Shown in pieces: positions 1 to 8,612 of a stretch of 64,000 nt of DNA. The notes under the pieces are model-generated. The model was not told the DNA's origin and did no database searches. It saw only the letters and a list, made by a program, of their open reading frames with translations. The translations under genes were made by a program, and so were the position numbers. This DNA comes from Arcobacter siniprincipis (lineage in GTDB: Bacteria; Campylobacterota; Campylobacteria; Campylobacterales; Arcobacteraceae), in NCBI RefSeq assembly GCF_048571125.1, contig NZ_CP182343.1, forward strand, positions 1 through 64,000, in the 5' to 3' direction. Numbering within the stretch: position 1 is the first letter of the stretch; the number at the start of each line of letters is the position of its first letter.

Positions 1-1314
1 ATGACAACAAAAGAGATTTTATCAGTTTTAAAAAATGAAACATCAAAATCAGACTATGACAGATACCTAAAACAACTTATTTACAAAAAAATTTCATCTG
101 ACGATAACATAGCTATTTTTGAAGTTCCTAATAAATACATTGCAAACTGGATAAAAAGCAAATATTCAAAAATCATTCAACACTGTATTGAGACAATAGA
201 TGGTACTAAGCCAACTGTTGAAATAAAATTAACAGGTGAGAAGAAGACTAAAAAAGAGATACTAAAAGAACAAGTAGGAAAATCAGATGTGGAAAGCACT
301 ATATTAAATCCATCATATACTTTTGATTCTTTTGTAGTTGGTTCATCAAATCAAATGGCCTTTAATGCTTCCCTTGCCGTTTCAAAAAAACCAGGTATTC
401 AATACAACCCCTTATTTATCTATGGTGGAACTGGTTTAGGTAAAACTCACTTGCTTCAAGCAATTGGAAACGATGCAATAGAGCATGGTAGAACAATTAT
501 TTATGTTACAATTGAACAGTTCATGAATGACTTTACTTTTGCAATTAAAAACAAAAATATGGAACATTTTAGAAGTAAATATAGAAAATGTGATGTCCTA
601 CTAATCGATGATATTCAATTTTTAAGTGGAAAAGAACAAACTCAAGAAGAGTTCTTTCACACTTTTAATGAACTTCATAATGCTGAAAAACAAATTGTCA
701 TGACTTCAGATAGACTTCCATCTCAAATAGCAGGCCTTGTGGATAGATTAAAATCAAGATTTGAGTGGGGTTTAACAGCTGATGTTCAAATTCCTGGATT
801 AGAGACAAAAATAGCAATTATTGAAAAAAAATCTGAATTAAATGGCATTCATTTAGATAGGGAAATAGTAAATTATATTGCTACAAATCTTGATAACTCT
901 ATTAGAGAAATAGAAGGTGTACTAATTAGAATAAATGCAAGTGCAGCCTTACTTAACCAAGAGATTAATTTACCTATGGTACAAAACCTTTTAAAAGAGC
1001 AAATTAAAGAAACAAAAGAAAATATAAAACTTCCTGATATAATAACAATCGTTGCAATAGAACTTAATATCAAACCAAGTGATATTAAATCTAAAAAAAG
1101 AACAGCAATTGTTGCAAATGCAAGAAGAATAGTGATATATTTAGCAAGAGAATTAACACATAACTCTATGCCAGATATTGCTAAGTTTTTAGGTATGAAA
1201 GATCATAGTTCAATTTCTCATAATATTAAAAAAGCAAATGAGTTAATTGAAAAAGATGAAAATTTTAAACTTATAATAGAAAATTTAAAAAATAAAATCA
1301 TAAATAGAGGATAG
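1..1314 (+). CDS. dnaA: Chromosomal replication initiator DnaA
   Basis: This 437-residue protein is the replication initiator: it binds DnaA boxes at oriC and opens the duplex. The N-terminal domain (about 1-90) is followed by the AAA+ ATPase with Walker A GGTGLGKTH near residue 142 and Walker B LLIDDIQF near 200. The C-terminal domain IV carries the DnaA signature with GMKDHSSISHN near residue 398, which binds the box. Length is normal for Campylobacterota. It begins at base 1 of the window, the usual numbering origin of a finished chromosome, so its own promoter and any upstream oriC1 boxes lie outside the view. The gene is followed by the box-containing spacer before dnaN. Confidence 0.98.
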   Translation: MTTKEILSVLKNETSKSDYDRYLKQLIYKKISSDDNIAIFEVPNKYIANWIKSKYSKIIQHCIETIDGTKPTVEIKLTGEKKTKKEILKEQVGKSDVESTILNPSYTFDSFVVGSSNQMAFNASLAVSKKPGIQYNPLFIYGGTGLGKTHLLQAIGNDAIEHGRTIIYVTIEQFMNDFTFAIKNKNMEHFRSKYRKCDVLLIDDIQFLSGKEQTQEEFFHTFNELHNAEKQIVMTSDRLPSQIAGLVDRLKSRFEWGLTADVQIPGLETKIAIIEKKSELNGIHLDREIVNYIATNLDNSIREIEGVLIRINASAALLNQEINLPMVQNLLKEQIKETKENIKLPDIITIVAIELNIKPSDIKSKKRTAIVANARRIVIYLARELTHNSMPDIAKFLGMKDHSSISHNIKKANELIEKDENFKLIIENLKNKIINRG

Positions 1315-1474
1315 TCGTAGAAAAGTTTTAAACCATTATGTGAATAGGTGTGAATATCTTTAATCTTTTAATCACTCTTCCAAGAGTTGATTTTATCGGA
1401 TTAAACCAAGAGTTTTCATCTATTCACATAGTCTACTACTACCACTAAATAAAATAATAAATAAAGGGGATAAC
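1315..1474. other. oriC: Replication origin (oriC2-like) between dnaA and dnaN
   Basis: This 160-base non-coding spacer holds three DnaA-box candidates with the TTCAC core described for Campylobacterota: TATTCACAT at 1421-1429 (plus strand) and its inverted copies at 1338-1346 and 1348-1356 (read as TATTCACAT and TATTCACAC on the minus strand). Two bases after the 1421 box begins CTACTACTAC (1433-1442), a triplet series like the DnaA-trio that loads DnaA on single-stranded DNA, followed by an AT-only stretch (about 1446-1464) fit to be the unwinding element. Boxes, trio and AT stretch are seen directly; origin function is inferred from this order and from the dnaA-dnaN location known for oriC2 in this phylum. 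Confidence 0.85.
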
Positions 1475-2545
1475 ATGAGATTTATCATTGCTAAAAATAT
1501 CTTTGAAAATATAATCTCTTCAATGCAACCATTTTTAGAAAAAAAAGATTCTAGTTCTATTACTTCACATATATATTTAGAAGTAATAAATTCTAAATTA
1601 ATATTAAAAGCTACAGATTATGAAATTGGATTAGAATCTTATGTTAATGATATTGAAGAATCAACAGATGGAAAAGGTACAGTTAACGGAAGTAATTTAT
1701 TAGGTATTATTAAAAGATTAAAAAATGACAAAATTACTGTTGAAACTATAGATAATAATTTAGTTATAAAACAAAGTAGATCAACTTTTAAATTACCAAT
1801 GTATGATGCTAATGAATATCCTAATTTAATTATGAATACTGAATTAAATATATTAAATATTTCAACTATTAGTTTAGTAAATAGTATTAGAAAAATTACA
1901 CCAGCTATTGATAACAACAATCCAAAATTTGAATTAAATGGTGCATTAATTGATATTAAAAATTCTAAAATCAATTTTGTAGCAACAGATACAAGAAGAC
2001 TTGCTATTTCTCATTTACAAAATATTTCAAATAATGAAGCGCAATTTATTATTCCAAAAAAAGCAATTATAGAAATACAAAAACTATTTTTAGATGATGC
2101 AAAAATATCTTATGATGATACAAATTTAGTAGTAGAAACTGATAATTCTAAATTTTTTACAAAACTAATTAATGGGAAATTTCCAGATTATGAAAGAATT
2201 ATTCCAAATACTTTAAAATATAATTTAACTTTACCAAAAGCTGTTTTAATAGATTCTATTAAACTAGTTACATCTTTGTTTTCAAATATCAAAATTACTT
2301 TTTCTCCAAATTCTATGGTATTTGAATCTTTAGATGAAGATACAGAATCTAAAACTCAAATTGATATTGATTTAAATATTAGTGAAAATTTTTATTTAGC
2401 AGTAAATGCTAAATATTTATTAGATTTTTTAAGCATGTCAAATAATGAAAATGTTGTAGTTGGATTCAATGAATCTAACTTACCATTTTATTTAGAAGAT
2501 GATAAATTTTTTACAATTGTAATGCCAATTGTGTTAGACAAATAA
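1475..2545 (+). CDS. dnaN: DNA polymerase III subunit beta (sliding clamp)
   Basis: A 356-residue beta clamp, the ring that tethers DNA polymerase III to DNA. The three repeated clamp domains of about 120 residues each can be followed, for example through KATDYEIGLE (first domain), FVATDTRRLA (second domain) and the C-terminal end VMPIVLDK, which matches the usual VMPMRL-type tail. It starts at ATG 1475 behind the ribosome-binding site AAAGGGG. It lies between oriC and gyrB, the conserved order at bacterial origins, and ends 13 bases before gyrB, so the two are probably co-transcribed. No oddities. Confidence 0.97.
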   Translation: MRFIIAKNIFENIISSMQPFLEKKDSSSITSHIYLEVINSKLILKATDYEIGLESYVNDIEESTDGKGTVNGSNLLGIIKRLKNDKITVETIDNNLVIKQSRSTFKLPMYDANEYPNLIMNTELNILNISTISLVNSIRKITPAIDNNNPKFELNGALIDIKNSKINFVATDTRRLAISHLQNISNNEAQFIIPKKAIIEIQKLFLDDAKISYDDTNLVVETDNSKFFTKLINGKFPDYERIIPNTLKYNLTLPKAVLIDSIKLVTSLFSNIKITFSPNSMVFESLDEDTESKTQIDIDLNISENFYLAVNAKYLLDFLSMSNNENVVVGFNESNLPFYLEDDKFFTIVMPIVLDK

Positions 2546-2558
2546 AAAAGGATAATTA

Positions 2559-4877
2559 ATGAGCCAAGAATATGGTGCTAGCAATATTAAAGTTTTAAAA
2601 GGTCTTGAAGCTGTTAGAAAAAGACCAGGTATGTATATTGGTGATACTAACACTAATGGATTACATCATATGGTTTACGAAGTTGTTGATAACTCTATTG
2701 ATGAAGCAATGGCTGGATATTGTAAAAATATAAAAATTACTATGACAAAAGATCATTGGATCAAAGTTGAAGATGATGGAAGAGGTATTCCAACTGCTAT
2801 TCATGAAGGTGAAGGAATTTCAGCTGCTACTGTTGTTTTAACTGTACTTCATGCTGGTGGTAAATTTGACAAAGATACGTATAAAGTTTCTGGTGGTCTT
2901 CATGGAGTTGGGGTTTCTGTTGTAAATGCCTTATCTAAAGAAGTTAAAATGACTATTTACAGAGAAGGAAAAATTCATTATCAAGAGTTTTCAAAAGGTA
3001 TTCCAAAAGCTCCTTTAGAAGTTATTGGAGAAAGTCCTAGAAAAACTGGTACTACTATTGAATTTTTAGCTGATGATTCTATTTTTGAAGTAAATACTTA
3101 TGATTTTGCTGTTTTAGCAAAAAGATTTAGAGAAGTAGCATATTTAAACTCATTTATCTCAATTACTTTAATAAATGAAATAACTAAAAAAACAGAAGTT
3201 TATCATTTTGAAGGTGGTATTAAACAGTTTGTTGAAGATATAAATACTGCAACAGCCGTATCAGACGCAGTAGCATTTAATGACAATGTTGATGGAGTAG
3301 AAGTTGATATTGCTGTTATGTATAACGATACTTATGTTGAAAAAACTTTATCATTTGTAAATAATATTAGAACAATTGATGGGGGAACTCATGAGGCTGG
3401 ATTTAAAGCTGGACTTACAAGAAGTATTGTTAAATATTTAAATGAAAATGCAGCAGCTAGAGAAAAAGATACAAAAATCACAGGTGATGATGTAAGAGAA
3501 GGTCTTATTGCAATTATTTCTGTAAAAGTTCCAGAACCTCAATTTGAAGGTCAAACAAAAGGTAAACTTGGAAGTTCTTATGTAAAACCTATTTGCCAAA
3601 GATTAACATCTGAACAACTAGATAAATACTTTGAAGAAAATCCAGCACAAGCAAAAGCAATTATGGATAAAGCTTTAATGGCAGCACGAGGTAGAGAAGC
3701 AGCTAAAAAAGCTAGAGATATGACTAGAAAAAAAGATGCTATGACAGTAGGAACTCTTCCTGGTAAACTAGCAGAATGTCAAAGTAAAGATCCAGCTATT
3801 AGAGAATTATATCTAGTAGAAGGGGACTCTGCGGGAGGTTCTGCAAAACAAGGTAGAGATAGGGTTTATCAAGCAATTTTACCACTTAAAGGTAAGATTT
3901 TAAATGTAGAAAAATCAAGACTTGATAAGATTTTAAAATCTGATGAAATTAGAAACATGATTACAGCTCTTGGTTGTGGTATTGGTGAAGATTTTGATGA
4001 AGAAAAAATCAGATATCATAAAATCATTTTTATGACGGATGCCGATGTTGATGGATCTCACATTCAAACACTGCTTTTAACTTTCTTCTTTAGATTTTTA
4101 AGACCAGTTATTGAAAAAGGTTATTTATATATTGCTCAACCACCTCTTTATAGATATAAAAAAGGTAAAAATGAGACATATTTAAAAGATGACAATGCTT
4201 TATCTGCTTTTTTAATTGAAAATGGTTTAGAATCATTTGAATTCCAAGGTCTTGGATATAATGATTTAGTGGATTTATTTAAAACAGTTTCTAGATATAG
4301 AGGTATGTTACAACAATTAGAAAAAAGATACTCTTTAGCAGAAGTTTTAAAACACTTAATTGAGAATTCAAATTTAGTAAATTTAGATTATCAAGCTTTA
4401 TATGAAGAAGTAAAAGGATTCCTTGAAGCTAAGGGATATAATATTTTATCAAAAAGATTAACTGATGAAAGTATTCAACTTTTCGTTCAAACAAATGAAG
4501 GTCTAGAAGAGTTACTAATAGATGATGAACTTTTTGCCTCACCATATTTTAGTGAAGCTACTTATATTTATAACAAATTAGTAGAAAGAGATTTAACTGT
4601 ATTTGAAGGAAGAGATTTAGTAGAAATACTTGATGAAATAGAAACTTTAGCTAAAAAAGGTGCATATATCCAAAGATATAAAGGTCTTGGAGAAATGAAT
4701 CCAGAGCAACTTTGGGAAACAACAATGACACCAGAAGCAAGAAGACTTCTAAGAGTTACTATTGATGATGCAACAATTGCATCTGATACTTTCACACTAT
4801 TTATGGGTGATGAAGTAGAGCCAAGAAGAAACTATATCGAAGAGCACGCAAAAGACGTAGAACACCTAGACGTTTAG
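2559..4877 (+). CDS. gyrB: DNA gyrase subunit B
   Basis: A 772-residue ATPase subunit of DNA gyrase, which introduces negative supercoils as GyrA2GyrB2. The GHKL ATPase domain is at the N-terminus (VRKRPGMYIGD, VVDNSIDEAMAGY, DDGRGIP, GGLHGVGVSVVNALS). The transducer domain follows, then the TOPRIM domain with EGDSAGGSAKQGRDR near 422-436 and the metal-binding DADVDGSHI near 497. The C-terminal tail is YKGLGEMNPEQLW. It follows dnaN by 13 bases. Length is typical for gyrB and the second TOPRIM motifs fit gyrase better than ParE, as does its position at the origin. Confidence 0.97.
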   Translation: MSQEYGASNIKVLKGLEAVRKRPGMYIGDTNTNGLHHMVYEVVDNSIDEAMAGYCKNIKITMTKDHWIKVEDDGRGIPTAIHEGEGISAATVVLTVLHAGGKFDKDTYKVSGGLHGVGVSVVNALSKEVKMTIYREGKIHYQEFSKGIPKAPLEVIGESPRKTGTTIEFLADDSIFEVNTYDFAVLAKRFREVAYLNSFISITLINEITKKTEVYHFEGGIKQFVEDINTATAVSDAVAFNDNVDGVEVDIAVMYNDTYVEKTLSFVNNIRTIDGGTHEAGFKAGLTRSIVKYLNENAAAREKDTKITGDDVREGLIAIISVKVPEPQFEGQTKGKLGSSYVKPICQRLTSEQLDKYFEENPAQAKAIMDKALMAARGREAAKKARDMTRKKDAMTVGTLPGKLAECQSKDPAIRELYLVEGDSAGGSAKQGRDRVYQAILPLKGKILNVEKSRLDKILKSDEIRNMITALGCGIGEDFDEEKIRYHKIIFMTDADVDGSHIQTLLLTFFFRFLRPVIEKGYLYIAQPPLYRYKKGKNETYLKDDNALSAFLIENGLESFEFQGLGYNDLVDLFKTVSRYRGMLQQLEKRYSLAEVLKHLIENSNLVNLDYQALYEEVKGFLEAKGYNILSKRLTDESIQLFVQTNEGLEELLIDDELFASPYFSEATYIYNKLVERDLTVFEGRDLVEILDEIETLAKKGAYIQRYKGLGEMNPEQLWETTMTPEARRLLRVTIDDATIASDTFTLFMGDEVEPRRNYIEEHAKDVEHLDV

Positions 4878-4901
4878 GAATTGATTCTTTTAATCAATTT
4901 C

Positions 4902-4977
4902 TGCGTTGGAGGAGTAATTTTTACTCCTCACGTACTTTAGTACGCTCCTTCCTAAAAATTCCACTCCGCCTTGAACT
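4902..4977. repeat. Long imperfect inverted repeat downstream of gyrB
   Basis: A roughly 75-base imperfect inverted repeat is centred on the perfect palindrome CGTACT-TT-AGTACG (4931-4944). The arms share GGAG, AATTTTTA and CGTACT in mirror order, with a few bulges. It lies 25 bases after the gyrB stop. It could act as a transcription barrier or mRNA 3' end, but it has no clean T-run, and its length and bulged form resemble the dispersed palindromic elements found in many Campylobacterota intergenic regions. No second copy was noticed in this window. Confidence 0.55.
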
Positions 4978-5060
4978 TAATCAAAATAATAAATTCCTAT
5001 AGAAAAAAATTTTCTAATATAAATTCTGTTATACTCATTAATTAAATATAGGATAATCAT

Positions 5061-6248
5061 ATGATGACACAAGAAGATAAAGAATATATGTATTTTAATA
5101 AGCTTGAAAAAAATACTTTAAGTGTAAGTCCTCAATTTAAAAATACTAGCTTTGTTGAGGGTAAAGAATTTATACGATTTAGTAGAGGTGTCTCTATGAA
5201 ATTCGGTGAAAGTCCTGATCATAAAATGCATAAAAGAGTAGAAACTAAAGATGGAATTGAAATTGATTTAAAAACAACAGATAATAAACAACAAGAAATA
5301 AAAGCTTATTTTTATGAAGATACTAGAAATATTAATACTTTAACAATTCAAAGATGGATGACAAAAACTGGAAATGCACATAAAGAATCTATGGTCATTT
5401 ATGGTGAACAATTAGATTTATTAATAAATTTTGTTAGTGCATTAAAAGGTATACCATTAAATGGAAAAGGAAAAGTTACAATTCCAATAGATATGGCTTT
5501 GAATAATATAAGTAATATCACAGATGATACGGTATTAAATTATTTAGAGAAAAATCCAAACTTGATAAATAAAATTGTGAATAGTCAATTAACAGAGAAA
5601 GATATTGTTTCTATAGGTTATAGAAAAGAACAACTTAATATTTTTAAATCTATGCTTAATAATGATAACTTAAAAGAATCTGATTGGCAAAATTTTTTTG
5701 AAAAAAATACTTGGATTTTTGGTTATGGATTATCGTATATCTTTAATGAAAAGGTTATTGAAGAAAAACTTGAACAATATTCTAGTGGTTTTGATTTTAA
5801 TACTAATGGAAAAAGAACAGATGCACTATTAAAAACATCAGGATTTATAAAGTCACTTTGTTTTGTTGAAATTAAAACACACAAAACAGATTTATTAAAA
5901 CAAATGAAAATGTCTTATAGAGGTGATTGTTGGGCTATTTCGGACGAATTAGCAGGAGGTGTTTCTCAAGTTCAGAATACAATATCATCAAATTTAAAAA
6001 AATATTATGGGAAAATAGAAATAAAAAATAAAAAAACTGGAAATTTAACGGGAGAAGAAATTTTTAATTTTTTGCCTAGTTCTTTTTTAATTATCGGAAA
6101 GTTAGATGAATTTATATCAGAATTTGGAGTTAATGAAGATAAATATCGTTCATTCGAATTATTTAGGAAGAATATTAATTCACCTGAAATAATTACCTTT
6201 GATGAACTTTATGAAAGAGCTAAATATATAGTTGAATCAAATATTTAA
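5061..6248 (+). CDS. sduA: Shedu anti-phage system nuclease SduA (DUF4263)
   Basis: A 395-residue protein with an N-terminal region of unknown fold (about 1-200) and a C-terminal DUF4263 domain. The domain opens with ESDWQNFFEKNTWIFGYGL (206-224), typical of Shedu, and holds the PD-(D/E)xK nuclease residues: Asp254 in RTDALL, then Glu270 and Lys272 in FVEIKTH, and a conserved Gln in GGVSQVQN. Shedu proteins are single-gene anti-phage nucleases. The gene stands alone just after gyrB, with a weak AGGA ribosome-binding site before ATG 5061 (ATG 5064 is equally possible). Accessory defence genes at the origin edge are unusual; codon use does not differ visibly from neighbours. Family assignment is by motif recognition; activity is untested. 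Confidence 0.85.
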   Translation: MMTQEDKEYMYFNKLEKNTLSVSPQFKNTSFVEGKEFIRFSRGVSMKFGESPDHKMHKRVETKDGIEIDLKTTDNKQQEIKAYFYEDTRNINTLTIQRWMTKTGNAHKESMVIYGEQLDLLINFVSALKGIPLNGKGKVTIPIDMALNNISNITDDTVLNYLEKNPNLINKIVNSQLTEKDIVSIGYRKEQLNIFKSMLNNDNLKESDWQNFFEKNTWIFGYGLSYIFNEKVIEEKLEQYSSGFDFNTNGKRTDALLKTSGFIKSLCFVEIKTHKTDLLKQMKMSYRGDCWAISDELAGGVSQVQNTISSNLKKYYGKIEIKNKKTGNLTGEEIFNFLPSSFLIIGKLDEFISEFGVNEDKYRSFELFRKNINSPEIITFDELYERAKYIVESNI

Positions 6249-6278
6249 ATAAAGCCAAGATAGCATATAATCTCTAAT

Positions 6279-6782
6279 ATGAAAAAACTAAAATACCTCG
6301 AACATTATCCTAAAGATATAATTTTGCAAATACAAAAGCTAATAGATAATAAAAAGCTGGATAAGTATTTATTAAATAAATACAAAACTTCACATGATTA
6401 TAAAAATGATAAAGCACTCTACTCTTATGCTATGGATTTTAAAAATAGTTATTTGAAAAAGTCACTTCCTCTTAGTAAGGTGATTTATGATGGGAAGATA
6501 AATGTTATCAATGATGCTTTGGGTTTGCATACTATTATTTCTCGGGTTCAAGGTGGGAAGCTTAAGAGTAAAAATGAGATACGAATAGGAACTTTGTTTA
6601 AAAATGTTCCAGAAGAGTTTCTTAGGATGATTGTAGTGCATGAATTAGCTCATTTAAAGGAAAAAGAACACGATAAGGCGTTTTATAGTTTATGTTGCTT
6701 TATGGAGCCTAATTATCATCAATATGAATTTGACCTAAGAGTTTATCTTACATATATGGATTTATATGGGAAACTTTATTAA
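6279..6782 (+). CDS. YgjP-like zinc metallopeptidase-domain protein
   Basis: A 167-residue protein with the YgjP-like (DUF45) metallopeptidase signature. His121-Glu122-x2-His125 in VVHELAHLKEKEHDKAF forms the HExxH zinc site and His131 is the likely third ligand. The C-terminal FDLRVYLTYMDLYGKLY is typical of the family. The cellular substrate of such proteins is unknown, although relatives occur beside restriction-modification genes. It follows the Shedu gene by 30 bases and could share its transcript. The ribosome-binding site is poor, so the start at 6279 is chosen only because it is the first ATG and gives the usual family length. Confidence 0.8.
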   Translation: MKKLKYLEHYPKDIILQIQKLIDNKKLDKYLLNKYKTSHDYKNDKALYSYAMDFKNSYLKKSLPLSKVIYDGKINVINDALGLHTIISRVQGGKLKSKNEIRIGTLFKNVPEEFLRMIVVHELAHLKEKEHDKAFYSLCCFMEPNYHQYEFDLRVYLTYMDLYGKLY

Positions 6783-6852
6783 TATATAACAATCTGCAAT
6801 AAAATCAATCCACTTTAAAAATTTATCTTATACTTCTACAAATCATATGATT

Positions 6853-6884
6853 AATGTCCCTTTTAAATGGGACATTTAAAAGGA
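6853..6884 (+). promoter_or_regulatory. Leader hairpin with GGA loop covering the ribosome-binding site of the DUF3010 gene
   Basis: CCTTTTAAATG (6859-6869) and CATTTAAAAGG (6873-6883) form a perfect 11-bp stem around a three-base GGA loop (6870-6872). The 3' arm contains the AAGGA ribosome-binding site for ATG 6893. A competing stem, AATGTCCC (6853-6860) with GGGACATT (6869-6876), would free that site. The same two-way arrangement stands before nifD (54936-54962) and the gene between nifH and nifD (55432-55458). A GGA in a hairpin loop next to a second GGA in the ribosome-binding site is the layout bound by CsrA. That function is inferred. Confidence 0.7.
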
Positions 6885-6892
6885 ATAATAAA

Positions 6893-7288
6893 ATGAATAT
6901 ATGTGGAATAGAACTAAAAGCAAATCAAACAATCTTAGCAGTTCAGATTGATGGCGAATATAAAGATTTAAAAACTAAAAAAATCACTTTGGAAGATGAT
7001 GAACTCCAAGAGTCTATAAGAAGTTATTGTAATGACTTATTAGTGTTTTTGACCGAAAATGATATTGAACAAGTATATATCAAAAAAAGAGCAAAAAAAG
7101 GAAACTTTGCAGGTGGTGCAGTTACTTTCAAAATGGAGAGTTTAATCCAACTAAATCCCAAATGTACAGTTGATTTGGTATCCGCTCAAGCTATGGGAAG
7201 TTTTGAGAGAAAAAATAGTATTGAGTACCCAGAAGCACTAAATAAATATCAAGAACAAGCTTATCTTACAATTTTAACTTCTAAATAA
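6893..7288 (+). CDS. DUF3010 family protein
   Basis: A 131-residue DUF3010 protein. The N-terminus MNICGIELKANQ and the central KKRAKKGNFAGGAVTFKMESLIQL match the family, which resembles an RNase H-like fold; no function is established. The start is placed at ATG 6893, not the in-frame ATG at 6854, because the homologous N-terminus begins here and AAGGA lies 9-13 bases upstream. Its leader contains the GGA-loop hairpin shared with nif genes, suggesting common post-transcriptional control. It is followed by a small CTTACA/TGTAAG hairpin at about 7294-7309 that may end the transcript. Confidence 0.8.
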   Translation: MNICGIELKANQTILAVQIDGEYKDLKTKKITLEDDELQESIRSYCNDLLVFLTENDIEQVYIKKRAKKGNFAGGAVTFKMESLIQLNPKCTVDLVSAQAMGSFERKNSIEYPEALNKYQEQAYLTILTSK

Positions 7289-7598
7289 AAATAGCTTACA
7301 AAAATGTAAGTCAAATAAAGCGGAATTATCAAAAATGTCAAAATTATGTATAATTTTTTTGTAAAATAGTCTATTTTACGTTAAAGTTTTGTTTATCTTT
7401 TAAAAAAAATTTTACTTTTTTGCTAAAAGATAGCCTAAAAATCGATATTACTCATTATTTGTACTTATATAAGAACAAGTCCTTATATAAGTATAGTTTA
7501 AGCTTTAACATATAATACTTAAGTTTATTAAACAGTAGTTTAAAATAATATAAGAAATTTAAACTCAGTTTTTTAAAGTATATAACAAAGGGGAAAAA
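7289..7598. other. AT-rich intergenic region with palindromes before the TRAP operon
   Basis: This 310-base gap has no convincing gene. It holds a perfect 19-base palindrome GTAAAATAG-T-CTATTTTAC (7361-7379), a long A/T-run region around 7400-7425, and the paired CTTATATAAG operators listed separately (7464-7473, 7482-7491). The TRAP promoter must lie between these and the ribosome-binding site AAAGGGG at about 7588. The 7361 palindrome could be another operator or the end of the upstream transcript; it lacks a T-run directly after the stem on the plus strand. Confidence 0.6.
7462..7493. promoter_or_regulatory. Paired CTTATATAAG operator before the TRAP operon
   Basis: Two perfect copies of the palindrome CTTATATAAG (7464-7473 and 7482-7491) are 18 bases apart centre to centre. 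The promoter region of the divergent aldolase/dehydratase operon and IclR gene has the same palindrome and an imperfect copy with the same 18-base spacing (14235-14244, 14253-14262). A shared paired site in both promoters of one catabolic island is best explained as the binding site of the IclR-family regulator encoded at 14398. The regulator link is inferred. Confidence 0.7.
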
Positions 7599-8612
7599 AT
7601 GTTTAAAAAATTAGTAAAGCTATCTTTAGCTATAGCAATGTTTGGTACATTCTTGCAAGGGGCAAGTACATTTACTTTAAAACTACAATCTGCAGATCCA
7701 TCAGGGTCTATTAATTTTAAGTTACAAGAGAAGTGGGCAAAAACTGTTGCTACAATGACTAATTCTGATATTAATATAGAAGTTTTACCTGTAAATAGTA
7801 TTGTAAAATATACTGAAACATTAGATGCAATTGGTGCAGGTGTTCTTGATGGAGAAATTTCTTCAATTGCATATTTTTCTGGTAAAGATCCAGCATTTGC
7901 TTTAATGGGAAATACTGTTGGTGCATGGAGTGATCCAAATGATTTAATTTTGTTTATGGAATATGGAGGAGGAAATGAATTTATGAATAAATTGATGAAT
8001 CCTTATGGTGTAACATTTGTTTCTGCTATGACAAATGGTTTAGAATCATTGGTTGCAAAAAAACCAATAAGAAGTGTTGCAGAGTTAAAAGGTTTGAAAA
8101 TGAGAGCACCTGAGGGTCTTGTTCAAGCAGTATTTAAAGCAGCAGGTGCAGCGCCTGTAAATTTACCATATAGTGAAGTATTTACTTCATTAGATAAAGG
8201 GGTTATAGAAGCAGCGGATGCATCTACTTTAGCTGTAAATGCTCAAGCAGGACTTAATAAAATTGCTAAATTTCCTATATTCCCAGGTTTTCATTCTATT
8301 CCTTTAATGGATCTTTCTATTAATACTAAAACTTGGAATAAAATGCCAAAAAATTATCAAGAAATAATTAAAGTTTCTTTTAGAGATTATGTGAGACAAA
8401 TTATTTCTACAATAAAACTTTCTGATAAAGCAGAAGCTGCAAGAGCAACAGAAACTAAAGATTATACTATTGTAACTTGGCCAGAATCAGAAAAAATAAA
8501 ATTTAGGAGAATTGCACAAGGTGAGTGGGAAAAAATGTCTACACAATCTCCTAATGCAAAAGAAGCTTATGATCTTATTACTAAGTTTTTAAAAGATAAT
8601 GGAATGATTTAA
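7599..8612 (+). CDS. dctP: TRAP transporter substrate-binding protein DctP
   Basis: A 337-residue periplasmic binding protein of the DctP family, delivering a carboxylate-type substrate to the DctQM membrane pair. A signal peptide occupies about residues 1-22 (hydrophobic core SLAIAMFGTFLQG). The family signature ELKGLKMRAPEG near 160 contains the arginine that binds the substrate carboxylate. Its stop codon overlaps the start of dctQ by one base, so the three genes form one operon. Context with rhamnonate dehydratase and aldolase suggests an aldonic acid substrate such as L-rhamnonate. The start at ATG 7599 follows a strong ribosome-binding site. Confidence 0.9.
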   Translation: MFKKLVKLSLAIAMFGTFLQGASTFTLKLQSADPSGSINFKLQEKWAKTVATMTNSDINIEVLPVNSIVKYTETLDAIGAGVLDGEISSIAYFSGKDPAFALMGNTVGAWSDPNDLILFMEYGGGNEFMNKLMNPYGVTFVSAMTNGLESLVAKKPIRSVAELKGLKMRAPEGLVQAVFKAAGAAPVNLPYSEVFTSLDKGVIEAADASTLAVNAQAGLNKIAKFPIFPGFHSIPLMDLSINTKTWNKMPKNYQEIIKVSFRDYVRQIISTIKLSDKAEAARATETKDYTIVTWPESEKIKFRRIAQGEWEKMSTQSPNAKEAYDLITKFLKDNGMI

